Assembly (NCBI GenBank): GCA_021208605.1
Contig: JAJOJK010000002.1
Location: 1-37,605 of the forward strand
DNA from: Candidatus Woesebacteria bacterium
GTDB taxonomy: Bacteria > Patescibacteriota > Microgenomatia > UBA1400 > UBA1396
Direction: 5' to 3'
DNA: 37,605 bases
Position 1 is the stretch's first letter. Every line of letters starts with the position of its first letter. Shown in pieces: positions 25,095 through 33,870 of this stretch. A program made the translations under genes and the position numbers. Under the pieces are notes generated by a model. That model saw nothing but the letters and a program-made list of their open reading frames with translations. It made no database searches and was not told the DNA's origin.

Positions 25095-25787
25095 ATGAAC
25101 TCCATTAAAATTTCCAAGCTCCTGTCTACTGCTGGAGTGGCCTCGCGCCGAAAAGCAGAAGAGCTGGTAGCTGCCGGGAAAGTCAGCGTAAATGGTCAAA
25201 TCATGACCAATGTCGCCGAGCGTGTTATTCCTGGAAAAGATGTGGTGGCCGTGAATGGCCGCATTCTTTCACAGGAAGAAGATACGGTGGTTCTTATGCT
25301 GAATAAACCTCGCGGAGTGGTCTCGACTGTTTCTGATCCGGATGGAAAAGAGACGGTCATGCAATTTGTGCCTCCCGAATACCAAGAGTATCGCCTCTTT
25401 CCGGTAGGCCGACTCGATGAAGACTCCGAAGGTTTGATACTGCTCACCAACGATGGTGACCTCGCTTATCGACTCACACATCCTAAATTTCGGGTGCCAA
25501 AGACGTATCACGTCGTTATTGAGGGTCATCTGACTGAACCAGAAATACAACGACTGCGGCGCGGGGTTCCATTAAAAGGGAGAAAAACGCAGCCAGCCGA
25601 TGTGAAAATTCTGGAGCGTATGGAAAATGCCATGTTGTTAGCAGTGACTATCCGTGAAGGACTACACCATCAAGTACGACGCATGATGCAAGCCATGAAT
25701 CATCCTGTTATTCGGTTGAGACGTGTGCAGATGGGACCGTATTCACTGGGAGACTTACCCAGCGGGTCCATTCGAGATGTGCACTAA
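25095..25787 (+). CDS. rluB: rRNA pseudouridine synthase, RsuA/RluB family
   Basis: This enzyme isomerises uridine to pseudouridine in ribosomal RNA. An S4 RNA-binding domain (about 5-50, KLLSTAGVASRRKAEELVAAG) is followed by the catalytic domain with the catalytic aspartate in GRLDEDSEGLILLTNDG (D108). KTYHVVIEG and LHHQVRRMMQAM complete the family pattern. The length of 230 aa is near that of RluB/RsuA proteins without a long tail. Assignment to RluB (23S) rather than RsuA (16S) is not certain. It is divergent from parB and convergent with rpmA. Confidence 0.9.
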   Translation: MNSIKISKLLSTAGVASRRKAEELVAAGKVSVNGQIMTNVAERVIPGKDVVAVNGRILSQEEDTVVLMLNKPRGVVSTVSDPDGKETVMQFVPPEYQEYRLFPVGRLDEDSEGLILLTNDGDLAYRLTHPKFRVPKTYHVVIEGHLTEPEIQRLRRGVPLKGRKTQPADVKILERMENAMLLAVTIREGLHHQVRRMMQAMNHPVIRLRRVQMGPYSLGDLPSGSIRDVH

Positions 25788-25823
25788 AACTGGCTTGAGC
25801 AGATACCAGAAGTAACACTTTGA

Positions 25824-25853
25824 ATTGTACTGAAATGTATTGTATTGAAATGT
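25824..25853. repeat. Two tandem 15-bp units between rluB and rpmA
   Basis: ATTGTACTGAAATGT is followed at once by ATTGTATTGAAATGT (one mismatch). It fills the short convergent gap just before the rpmA stop. No terminator is seen in this gap. Confidence 0.6.
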
Positions 25854-25855
25854 TG

Positions 25856-26104
25856 TTAGGCTACATTCACCACAGTACGACCATGTCGCTTGGTGAACTC
25901 CACCACACCGTCTTCAACAGCGTAAATAGTGTAATCACGACCGAGGCGAACACCTTTACCAGGCTTGTACTTGGTGCCTTTTTGGCGCACGATGATGTTC
26001 CCGTTCTTGACGGTTTGACCACCAAACAGTTTGACGCCGAGACGCTTTCCTGGTCGCTGTGAATGTTGATGGGCGGCTGATCCACCCGCTTTAACGTGTG
26101 CCAT
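25856..26104 (-). CDS. rpmA: 50S ribosomal protein L27
   Basis: Small basic protein of the large ribosomal subunit whose N-terminal tail reaches the peptidyl-transferase centre. [34 protein letters not shown] and [13 protein letters not shown] are diagnostic; 82 aa is the usual length. The N-terminus begins directly with MAH, with no cleavable extension as in Firmicutes. It has its own extended -10 (TGA-TATAAT, 26114-26119) 9 nt before the ATG, and it is separated from rplU by the methyltransferase gene. Confidence 0.97.
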   Translation of the reverse strand: MAHVKAGGSAAHQHSQRPGKRLGVKLFGGQTVKNGNIIVRQKGTKYKPGKGVRLGRDYTIYAVEDGVVEFTKRHGRTVVNVA

Positions 26105-26113
26105 AGAGGAAGA

Positions 26114-26122
26114 ATTATATCA
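26114..26122 (-). promoter_or_regulatory. Extended -10 of rpmA
   Basis: TGA-TATAAT on the minus strand, 9 nt before ATG 26104; the leader would be one to three bases. Confidence 0.55.
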
Positions 26123-26148
26123 GATTTTTTATAAAATGAAGAGGCAAG

Positions 26149-27306
26149 TTATCCTCGGGGAGCTTTCTTTTCAAAGACATAGATTTCACGTTGCGTCACC
26201 GCACTCGGCCGACCGCCGCGGAAAGGGCCACTCAGCTGCTCAAATCCCTGTGCAGCAAATTCGTCCAGTGCTTTCGTAACCGTAATGGTTTTGCCTTTTT
26301 TGCCCTCATAGGCAGGGAGAATCATGACAACTCGTCCACCTTCTGGAAGAAGCTTGGCAAAAGAACGAACTGTGCCTTTATACATCTTTTCTAGTCCGCG
26401 GATAACGCCAGGAATCTGTTCTGGAGTTGGGGTTAGTTTGCCCAAAAATGGTTCAGTCACAATACAGGTTGGTTGGGTCGGAAAATCTCGTGGCTCTAAG
26501 TTTTCACTCTTTTTCACAGTCAGGGAGTGCTGAAATTCGTTACTACTCTCCTCGCTCCACCATGCAAGGTTTTTCGTGGTGCTGACAATGGCTTCGGGAG
26601 AAGCGTCATTTCCCAGAACAGATAAGACACCGAGATCAACTGCTTCAATAAGAATGGTGCCCATGCCACAAAATGGATCGAGCACGATGGCATCTTGGGG
26701 CTGGTGAGTACCAATACCGAGGTTAAGCATCATGCGTGAGACTTTAGAGGACAACATACCGCGCTTTCGATCTCGCATGGGTTTTTCCACGTCGCGGATA
26801 CGCCAAGCATCGGGATCTTGCCAGGTCAAAGTAGTCGCAAAGAGTAAAGATTGTTCCAATTGAATAACATGAAGCTCAGTCAGAGATTTGTTATGCTTCA
26901 GAACCGCCGCATTGGCGCCCGTACGCGGCGTTTCGTGGTACGAGACCTTGGTGCCAGCATTATTCAGTTGGCGCTTAATTTCGCGTGCCTCGACAACGGG
27001 GAGATGGTCGCGACCATGTTCGGCTAATGCAAATCGCTTTGGTTGGAGCTCCGTAATGATATTCTTCACCGTAGACTCTACTTCACTGAATTCTAGATGA
27101 GGAGTAATAGAATGGATTTGGGCAATTTTATAGGTGCCGCCTAAAACATGTTGCAGCTGCTCAACATCAATTAGCTCTTCGCTGTCTAAAGCCGCAAAGC
27201 GTTCCTCGAGTCGATCAGGTTCTGGTAAAGCAAAACGGGCCAGAACTGTTTTGAGTTCTTCCCAGCATAAGTCACTGGTTTGACCTAAGAAAAAGAGATA
27301 TGTCAT
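26149..27306 (-). CDS. Trm11/TrmG10-like RNA methyltransferase, 385 aa
   Basis: A class-I methyltransferase of the UPF0020/Trm11 group, which in archaea and eukaryotes makes m2G10 in tRNA. The SAM motif I is VLDPFCGMGTILIEA, followed by LGNDASPEA. The motif IV position reads TEPFLGK where most N-methyltransferases have (D/N)PPY. The N-terminal ~150 residues could hold the substrate-binding (THUMP-like) part, but I cannot confirm it. It lies between rplU and rpmA on the same strand. A TATACT -10 (27313-27318) ends 6 nt before ATG 27306 and begins just after the rplU stop, so the gene has its own leaderless promoter. Its target RNA is unknown. Confidence 0.75.
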   Translation of the reverse strand: MTYLFFLGQTSDLCWEELKTVLARFALPEPDRLEERFAALDSEELIDVEQLQHVLGGTYKIAQIHSITPHLEFSEVESTVKNIITELQPKRFALAEHGRDHLPVVEAREIKRQLNNAGTKVSYHETPRTGANAAVLKHNKSLTELHVIQLEQSLLFATTLTWQDPDAWRIRDVEKPMRDRKRGMLSSKVSRMMLNLGIGTHQPQDAIVLDPFCGMGTILIEAVDLGVLSVLGNDASPEAIVSTTKNLAWWSEESSNEFQHSLTVKKSENLEPRDFPTQPTCIVTEPFLGKLTPTPEQIPGVIRGLEKMYKGTVRSFAKLLPEGGRVVMILPAYEGKKGKTITVTKALDEFAAQGFEQLSGPFRGGRPSAVTQREIYVFEKKAPRG

Positions 27307-27312
27307 GGAGAT

Positions 27313-27318
27313 AGTATA
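27313..27318 (-). promoter_or_regulatory. -10 element of the Trm11-like gene (leaderless layout)
   Basis: TATACT, then ATCTCC, then ATG 27306, squeezed into the 16-bp gap after the rplU stop codon. Confidence 0.5.
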
Positions 27319-27322
27319 CCGG

Positions 27323-27646
27323 TTAGGCTGCGATCTTCTTCACGGTCAATACAGACTCGTGTTGACGATGACCTTGAGTACGACGATAGCGAGACTTCGA
27401 CTTGTACTTCAGGACACGCAGCTTTTCACCCTTTTGGTTCTGCTCGTGTTGCAGCGTTACCACGGCGCCCTCGACAAACGGGGTACCAACCTTTATATCT
27501 TTTCCGTTGCGCACAAAGAGTACGTCAGCGACGGAAACAACACCTTTGCTGTCAATGTGGTCTGCGGCAAGCTTATCGACGACGAGAGTTTCCCCTTCGC
27601 TGACGCGATACTGTTTTCCACCGAGACTGATAATTGCGTAGTTCAT
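27323..27646 (-). CDS. rplU: 50S ribosomal protein L21
   Basis: Ribosomal large-subunit protein that binds 23S rRNA next to L20. MNYAIISLGGKQYRVSEGE at the N-terminus, a VLFVRNGKDIKVGTPFVEGA core, and the basic KYKSKSRYRRTQGHRQ signature are diagnostic. Length 107 aa is normal. A Shine-Dalgarno (AAGGAA) precedes the ATG, and an extended -10 (TGA-TACAAT, 27700-27705) lies about 55 nt upstream, so this gene uses a leader, unlike its neighbours. Confidence 0.97.
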   Translation of the reverse strand: MNYAIISLGGKQYRVSEGETLVVDKLAADHIDSKGVVSVADVLFVRNGKDIKVGTPFVEGAVVTLQHEQNQKGEKLRVLKYKSKSRYRRTQGHRQHESVLTVKKIAA

Positions 27647-27699
27647 AGTTCCTTGTAATTGCGTTCTTCCTTGAGTTGATTCACAAGTTCAGAACATGA

Positions 27700-27708
27700 A
27701 TTGTATCA
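27700..27708 (-). promoter_or_regulatory. Extended -10 of rplU
   Basis: TGA-TACAAT on the minus strand, giving a leader of roughly 45 nt with a Shine-Dalgarno near the ATG. Confidence 0.45.
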
Positions 27709-27727
27709 CGGATTGTCTATTTGTGCA

Positions 27728-28810
27728 TCATGAGCTTTTTGGGTCGCCAATGCGTTGACTCTTGGGGAACGAACTGCGTCGCAGCGACTCCAAGATTCCC
27801 AGACTGGTCGCCGTGGCGAGCAGCGAGCTTCCACCCAAAGAAAACAATGGCAACGGTACGCCTGTAATCGGCATGACACCAATATTCATACCAATATTGA
27901 TAGTCGTTTGGGCAAACAACGTAAATGCCAACCCCAGGGCTACCAAACTCTTCTCTGGTGAGTCAAGTTGCGTCAGGATACGCACAATCCAAAAAAAGAT
28001 GCCCGCATACAAAGAGATAAGCAAAGAACTGCCAATAAAGCCAGTTTCTTCGCCGAAAGTGGCAAACAAGAAGTCAGTATGTCTTTCGGGTAAAAACTGC
28101 AGATTCGTCTGCAGGCCATTTCCAAAGCCTTTGCCCCAAATTTCACCTGATCCTACTGCAATCATGGCTTGACGCGCATTGTAGCCACTCCCGAGCGGGT
28201 CGCTTTGCGGGTTTAGAAAAGTGCGAATACGGTCTTTTTGGTATGGTTGCAACAGAAAAAGCCAACTCACTAGTATGCCAACAATGCCTAGAGCTGTCAG
28301 AGAAAGCGTAAATTGTCGACGTGGTGCGGAGAAAAAATAGATAGCTGCTAAACCAGCACCGGTCACCAGTGTGGTACCCAAATCTGGTTGCAGCATGACA
28401 AGCCCAAGTGGCAGCCCGGCTAACACCAAAAAGCGAAGCATATTTTTTACACTGACGAGTGGATTCACCGCAATCTCAATGCCCGCGAGAAATAGCAGAG
28501 CTGGTTTCAGAAATTCGGAAGGTTGCAAACGATACGACCCAAACCGGATCCAACTCACCGAGCCATTTGTTGCCGTACCGACCACCAAAGTAATCAAGAG
28601 CAATCCCACGACACCAAAATATACGAGCCAGCGCAGTTTCTTTAGCCACAAAAATGGCAAAGAACTCACTACGCCATATGCCACAAAGCTCACCAAAAAG
28701 AAAACGAGCTGATTTGTCCCGTAGGTAGGGTCAATACTGCGCAACGTAATCACAGAAATCACCGCAAACAAAATGAGAGCCAGTGGAAAGATACTACTGC
28801 GCGGACGCAT
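27728..28810 (-). CDS. rodA: SEDS-family peptidoglycan polymerase RodA
   Basis: An inner-membrane glycosyltransferase that polymerises lipid II for cell elongation, 360 aa with about ten TM helices. The SEDS motifs are clear: WIRFGSYRLQPSEFLKPALL, LQPDLGT, GKGFGNGLQTNLQFLPERHTDFLFA (with the catalytic Asp region) and GMNIGVMPITGVPLPLFSLGGSS. It fits RodA better than FtsW because it is short and has little N-terminal extension, but no PBP2 partner is adjacent. An extended -10 (TGC-TAGACT, 28817-28822) ends 6 nt before ATG 28810. Confidence 0.93.
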   Translation of the reverse strand: MRPRSSIFPLALILFAVISVITLRSIDPTYGTNQLVFFLVSFVAYGVVSSLPFLWLKKLRWLVYFGVVGLLLITLVVGTATNGSVSWIRFGSYRLQPSEFLKPALLFLAGIEIAVNPLVSVKNMLRFLVLAGLPLGLVMLQPDLGTTLVTGAGLAAIYFFSAPRRQFTLSLTALGIVGILVSWLFLLQPYQKDRIRTFLNPQSDPLGSGYNARQAMIAVGSGEIWGKGFGNGLQTNLQFLPERHTDFLFATFGEETGFIGSSLLISLYAGIFFWIVRILTQLDSPEKSLVALGLAFTLFAQTTINIGMNIGVMPITGVPLPLFSLGGSSLLATATSLGILESLRRSSFPKSQRIGDPKSS

Positions 28811-28816
28811 ATGCTC

Positions 28817-28825
28817 AGTCTAGCA
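28817..28825 (-). promoter_or_regulatory. Extended -10 of rodA (leaderless layout)
   Basis: TGC-TAGACT, then GAGCAT, then ATG 28810 on the minus strand. Confidence 0.5.
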
Positions 28826-28944
28826 CAGATTTTTTTCGGAATACCCGGGGACACCCAAACTTTTCACGATTCTTTTCATGATGCGCGGAGTTTGAATAAT
28901 GATTATATATCAGTGTCTTTTGCAAAAGAGTAAGTTTAGCAGTT

Positions 28945-28966
28945 AAATTTAGTGATTGCTAAATTT
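28945..28966. terminator. AT-rich hairpin after ileS
   Basis: AAATTTAG / CTAAATTT with a 6-nt loop lies just downstream of the ileS stop. A second, overlapping pairing (TTTAGCA / TGCTAAA) is possible. Weak as a terminator because no long T run follows. The rest of the 28826-28944 gap shows nothing clear. Confidence 0.35.
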
Positions 28967-28984
28967 GCATTCCACACCAGCAAT

Positions 28985-31821
28985 CTACTCTACCAGGCTA
29001 ATAGAGAGTGTATCACCTTCTGCTAACTGCACAGCCTTCGTCTTTTCTTTGATTTCGGCTTCGAAATCACTTGGCCAAGACGGGGCGGTCACGATAATGG
29101 TGGCGTCAAGATCAACATTCTGCTCTTTGCGCAGGCGTTGGATGGAGCGGATGAGTTCGCGGGCTTCACCTTCGGCCTCAAGATCTGGTGTGAGTACGGT
29201 GTCGAGTTCGGCGGAAAGGTCCGCGTTTTCTTCTTGTGTCCACTCTACTCGCTTTACGTTAAGCTCTTGCTCCACCACAGAGAGAATTTCTGCTCGCGGT
29301 TGCTCGGATGCCGACACAATTCGAATACTGGCCAATGGCTGGCGAACCTTGATGCCGCTTTCGCGGCGGGCGGCGTGGCCTTGTTCTACTGGCTTGCGCA
29401 CGGAAGCCATTTCTTCGAGCAAGACTTCATTGAGGAACTCTTCGTTGACAGTGGGCCACAGTTCAAGATGCACACTGTCCTGTTCTGGATGCAAATGCAA
29501 GTACATGGCTTCGGTAATGAATGGAACAATTGGGGCGGCAATCAGCGCAAATTGCTTCAAAACGTAGTGGAAAGTATTCCAGCTCTGCTCGTTGGCGTCG
29601 TCGCGGAGGCGCTCGCGGGATTGGCGTAGGTACCAGGTGGACAGTTCGTCGACAAACTCAATGATCAAGCGACCAGCGGTGGTGATGTCGTAGTTGTCCA
29701 TGGCATCGGTCATTTCGCGCTTGGTGCCTTCCAGGAGGGCCAAGATCCATTGGTCCATGACATTGTCGGAATCTGGCTGCTGAGGCTGCCACGAGGCCGG
29801 TTTGTAGAGCTGATAGAAGGAAAAGACGTTCCACCAGATATTCAGGATGCGTTTGCGGATCATCTCGACGTCTTCGTCTTTGAAGGCCAAGTTCTCGGCT
29901 TTGGCAACAGGCGATGACATCAAGTAGAGACGGAGAGCATCGGCGCCGGACTGGTCCAAAACGGTCATGGGATCACTGTAGTTCTTCTTGGATTTGCTCA
30001 TTTTGCTGCCATCAGCGGCCAAAATGACACCGGTGTTATGAATATTCGTGACCGCAGGCTGTCCAAAGATACCAACCGACAACACATGCATGGTATAGAA
30101 CCAGGCGCGGGTTTGGTTAATGTACTCCGACACAAACTCGGCTGGATACGCCGCGCGGAACTTTTCTTCGTTTTCAAATGGGTAGTGACGAGAAGCGTAT
30201 GGCATGCTGCCACTCTCGACCCACACGTCAAAGACTTCTGGGATGCGGGTGCCTTGAATGGTGCGCTCGTCATCGAGCCAGATGGCGATGTCGTCAACGA
30301 ACTCGCGGTGGATGTCGGTCAGATTCTCGACTTGTTCTGGGTTAACGGCCCACTCTTTCAGTTCGGCCACGGAGCCAATAATGCGCATGTGTTGGCCTGA
30401 TTCGTCTGTCCAGACTGGCATTGGTGTGCCCCAATAACGGGACCGGGAGATATTCCAGTCAGGCGCGGATTGGATGCCTTTGGCAAAGCGGCCATGTTTC
30501 AAGTGCTCGGGGTACCAGTTGATCTTTTCGTTTTCGGCTAAGAGTTCGTCTTTGAGGTTTTGGACGTCGATAAACCAGGCCGGCAGTGGTGCGTAGTACA
30601 AACGAGTGCCACAGCGGTAGCAGACTGGAATGCTGTGGGTATATTTTTCGCGCTTGTAGACTAAGCCGCGGGACTCGAGTTCGTCATCGATGGCCGGGCT
30701 GATTTTCCAGAGGAATTTGCCGACCCACTCGTCGTTTTGGATGGTTTCGTCGAGTTTTCCTTCTTCGGTGATGTAGTCATAGAGAGGAACATCGTGCGCC
30801 TGCATGACGCGGAAGTCATCTTCACCGTAGACGGCCAAGGTTACAGCACCGGTACCGCGTCGTCAGTCACGAAGGTGTCGGTGACGATGCGATACGCTTG
30901 GTCTTTTGTTTCGTTTTCTCCTGGTGTCCACCAGTCAAAATGCGAGGTGTAGTGGGCATAGCGTTGACTGAGCTCGGTGCCAGTGAGTTCGTCTGCAACC
31001 TCATACTCGCCATCTAAAACGGCTTCAACTCGAGATTTGGCAACGATGTATTTTTCTTCACCTTGTTGGGCAATGACATATACCAAATCAGGATGCACGG
31101 CCAAAGCCATGGTGCCGATTTTGGTCCACGGCGTGGTTGACCAGGCTAATAGGTAGGTGTTTTCGGCAACTTCAAACTTATACGTCGTGCCTTCATCGGT
31201 AACGTCTTCGTAGCTGTTGTCCATGGCGATCTCGAAGTTAGAGAGCGGCGTGCCACAGCGCGGACAGTACAAAATGACCTTTTTGCCCTGGTAAACACGT
31301 TTTTTCTCGTAGAGTTCTTTGAACGCCCACCAGACTGACTCCATGTAGGACATGTCCATGGTTTTGTAGCTGTTCTTGAAGTCAACCCAACGGCCAATAC
31401 GGCGGATGATGACATCCCAGGTGGCGTCGATTTCTTGAATGGCGGAGCGACAGGCGTTATTAAAGGTGTCGATACCCATTTCCTCAATCTGGCGGCGACC
31501 GCTGATACCGAGCTCTTTCTCGATCATGTTTTCAATGGGCAAACCATGACAGTCCCAGCCCCATTGGCGTTCGACTTTGTAGCCTTTCATGGTCCAGTAG
31601 CGAGGCACGACGTCCTTGGCGATAGAACCCAAGATGCTGCCGTAGTGTGGCGAACCGGTCACAAATGGCGGACCATCGTAGAAAACGTAGGGTTTGTTGT
31701 CGGGGCGTTCGGAAACTGAGCGTTCAAAAGCACTAATCGAATCCCAGTGCTCGAGTACTTTCTCTTCGAGGTTGGGAAGATTTTGCCGCTGGCGAAAATC
31801 GATTTGTTGCAGTTTGCTCAT
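28985..31821 (-). CDS. ileS: Isoleucyl-tRNA synthetase, interrupted by an apparent one-base deletion
   Basis: Class-I synthetase that charges tRNA-Ile. The ORF track splits it in two (31839-30841 and 30838-28985). The first reads through VTDD and then goes out of frame; the second frame carries GTGAV, then LAVYGEDDFRV. Adding one base near 30857 restores DD-x-GTGAV and gives exactly 946 codons, so either one base is missing in the sequence or the gene is broken. The adenylate motif is PHYGS (residues 58-62) rather than HxGH, and KMSKS is intact (DGSKMSKSKKNY). WGWDCHGLPIE and a Cys-containing CYRCGTRLYY are also present. The type is the eukaryote-like IleRS. ATG 31821 lies 7 nt after a TATAAT; the track's extra six codons contain that -10 box. 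Confidence 0.9.
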
Positions 31822-31828
31822 GGTGCCT

Positions 31829-31834
31829 ATTATA
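31829..31834 (-). promoter_or_regulatory. -10 element of ileS (leaderless layout)
   Basis: A perfect TATAAT on the minus strand, 7 nt before ATG 31821. Confidence 0.6.
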
Positions 31835-31850
31835 CACACGCGGAGAAAAA

Positions 31851-31880
31851 TTGAGAGAGGGGTCCGTAAGCTGCTATACT
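31851..31880 (+). promoter_or_regulatory. Promoter of the 196-aa gene
   Basis: TTGAGA (31851-31856), 18-bp spacer, extended -10 TGC-TATACT (-10 at 31875-31880). The leader is about 33 nt and carries a strong Shine-Dalgarno. Divergent from ileS. Confidence 0.6.
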
Positions 31881-31919
31881 CGTCGGATACGATCTGTTAT
31901 AGGTTGAAAGGAGCGCACT

Positions 31920-32510
31920 ATGAGCGCACAACCCCGGGAAGCTTTACAACATCACGAGGCAGGCGGTGGTGGTTGGTTTGTTGATCAGAATTCTGCCGAA
32001 ACTGTATTGCCGTACTCAGCGTCACATATTCTTGATCGTTTCTACCAAATTGAGTCTGCTCTGTCTGTTGATGGTGCACGAGTCTTGCTGCTGGACGTGT
32101 GTGCCAATGATACGAATCTTTGGCAGCAGTTTCCGCGAGCGGTATTTACGTTTCTCCAGACGAGTACGTGTCCTGAGCGGAGTGATGTTGGGAAGTATGA
32201 GTCTGCTCGCTTTCCTCGGGTTTTGGAGGTGGTGTCGCCGTATCCGGTAGACAGCGGCCACCAGCCGCGGAGTCTGCTCTCAGCGTATGACTGTGTTATT
32301 TGGTTCGGAGACAACGGTCTTGATACTGTCGAGCATGTTCTGGCCTATGCAAGTCCTCAAGGGAGAGTTTGGGTGGATGCGCCGTGTGACGCGATCAGTG
32401 CAGCGCTCAAAAAGATGAGTTTTCCTGTTCGTCAACAAGGCTGGCAGGCACTGCCGACGAAATTCTGCGATTCGTGCGAAACAACGGTAATCACACGCGG
32501 TAATAGATAG
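31920..32510 (+). CDS. Hypothetical protein, 196 aa, possible degenerate Rossmann fold
   Basis: Not recognised with confidence. The pattern of strands (RVLLLDVCAND, FTFLQTS, YDCVIWFGDNG, GRVWVDAPCD) recalls a class-I methyltransferase fold, but the glycine-rich SAM motif is absent (DVCANDTN instead of DxGxGxG), so SAM binding is doubtful. Two Cys residues near the C-terminus (FCDSCETT) could bind a metal. Expression signals are among the strongest in the window: an extended -10 with a -35, and GAAAGGAG nine bases before ATG 31920. It lies between ileS and ftsZ, convergent with ftsZ (16-bp gap). It could be a lineage-specific protein. Confidence 0.65.
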   Translation: MSAQPREALQHHEAGGGGWFVDQNSAETVLPYSASHILDRFYQIESALSVDGARVLLLDVCANDTNLWQQFPRAVFTFLQTSTCPERSDVGKYESARFPRVLEVVSPYPVDSGHQPRSLLSAYDCVIWFGDNGLDTVEHVLAYASPQGRVWVDAPCDAISAALKKMSFPVRQQGWQALPTKFCDSCETTVITRGNR

Positions 32511-32526
32511 AGAAAATACTCTTTAT

Positions 32527-33837
32527 TTATCCGCGTTTTCGGCGCAGGAAGGCGGGAATGTCGAACTCGTCATCGTCATCAGTCTCGACTGCGGTATCGT
32601 TCGGCGTCGTATCTTGGGTGACAACGGGTTCTGGCTGAGGTGGCTGGGCCATTGGTTGTTGGCGTTGGAATGGTGAGCCAAATGTGGGTGGATTGGCTGG
32701 CGCTTGTTCCTGATTGGAGCGAATTTTTACCGTATTGTGTTGCAACGGTACATTTTCATCAGGTTCTGGCTCCTTCTCCACTGATGGTGCCGCTGCCGGA
32801 GTTTTTGGAGTGAGTTGTTCGCGGCTTTCTTCTGAGTAGGCACCAAAACTTGGGCGCTTGTAGGCGGCAGGACCGTAGCTGTCATTTTCAAATCCTGTTG
32901 CAATAACCGAGATTTTGATTTTGTCGCCCATGTTTTCATCGATAGTGGCACCGAAGATGATGTTGGCATCCGGATCAGTGGCCTGGCTAATAATCATCGA
33001 GGCTTCAGAGATTTCTGGCAGCGTTAAGTTCTTGCCACCAGTAATGTTGTAGAGAACTCCCTTGGCACCATTGATAGAAACATCGAGCAATGGTGAAGAA
33101 ATCGCGGCACGAGCGGCTTTGACAGCCCGGTTGTCACCGCTGGACTCACCGATTCCCATGAGCGCATTACCAGAGTCAAGCATAATGGTTTTTACGTCAG
33201 CAAAGTCAACATTGACTAAACCTGGCTTGGTGATGAGATCAGAAATACCTTTGACACCCTGGCCGAGCACGCTATCGGCTAGATGAAAGGCTTCGATAAG
33301 TGTCATTTGTTTATCGACAACGTCGAGTAAGCGTTGGTTGGGGATTACGATGAGTGTGTCGACGTGATCAGCAAGTTGATCTATACCATCTTCGGCGACG
33401 GTGCCACGTCGCATGCCCTCAAACATGAATGGCTTGGTAACGACAGCGACTGTCAGCGCACCAGCTTCTTTGGCCAACTCAGCGACTACTGGTGATGCGC
33501 CGGTACCAGTGCCACCTCCCATGCCCGCGGTAATAAATACCATATCGGTATCGAACATGAGTTCTTTGATCTTTTCGCGTGATTCTTCCGCGGCTTGGCG
33601 GCCAACTTCTGGGTCAGCACCGGAGCCGAGCCCTTTGGTATAGTTGCTGCCAATTTGCAGTTTTGATTCTGCTTTGCTGGCTAAAAGAGCTTGTGCATCC
33701 GTGTTAATGGCTACAAACTCAACGCCATCAATTTCGGCCGTATCGATCATGGACTGCACCGCATTGCCGCCACCACCACCGACACCGATGACTTTAATTC
33801 GTGCGAAGGAGTTGTTCTTTGGTTTAACGAGTCCCAT
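32527..33837 (-). CDS. ftsZ: Cell division protein FtsZ
   Basis: Tubulin-like GTPase that forms the division ring. Glycine loop [13 protein letters not shown] signature [12 protein letters not shown], and the synergy (T7) loop [11 protein letters not shown] are intact. A long variable linker rich in Pro/Gln follows, then the conserved C-terminal peptide [14 protein letters not shown], which normally binds FtsA. Length 436 aa is a little above the usual. It is the last gene of the murG-ftsQ-ftsA-ftsZ cluster, 33 nt after ftsA. No Shine-Dalgarno is seen before its ATG. Confidence 0.98.
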   Translation of the reverse strand: MGLVKPKNNSFARIKVIGVGGGGGNAVQSMIDTAEIDGVEFVAINTDAQALLASKAESKLQIGSNYTKGLGSGADPEVGRQAAEESREKIKELMFDTDMVFITAGMGGGTGTGASPVVAELAKEAGALTVAVVTKPFMFEGMRRGTVAEDGIDQLADHVDTLIVIPNQRLLDVVDKQMTLIEAFHLADSVLGQGVKGISDLITKPGLVNVDFADVKTIMLDSGNALMGIGESSGDNRAVKAARAAISSPLLDVSINGAKGVLYNITGGKNLTLPEISEASMIISQATDPDANIIFGATIDENMGDKIKISVIATGFENDSYGPAAYKRPSFGAYSEESREQLTPKTPAAAPSVEKEPEPDENVPLQHNTVKIRSNQEQAPANPPTFGSPFQRQQPMAQPPQPEPVVTQDTTPNDTAVETDDDDEFDIPAFLRRKRG

Positions 33838-33870
33838 ATATATACCAATCTTGTCAGATCATCATACCAT

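Noticed and set aside
24000-25100. parS site near parB
   Set aside because: No palindrome close to TGTTNCACGTGAAACA was noticed by eye; a computed search of the whole genome is needed.
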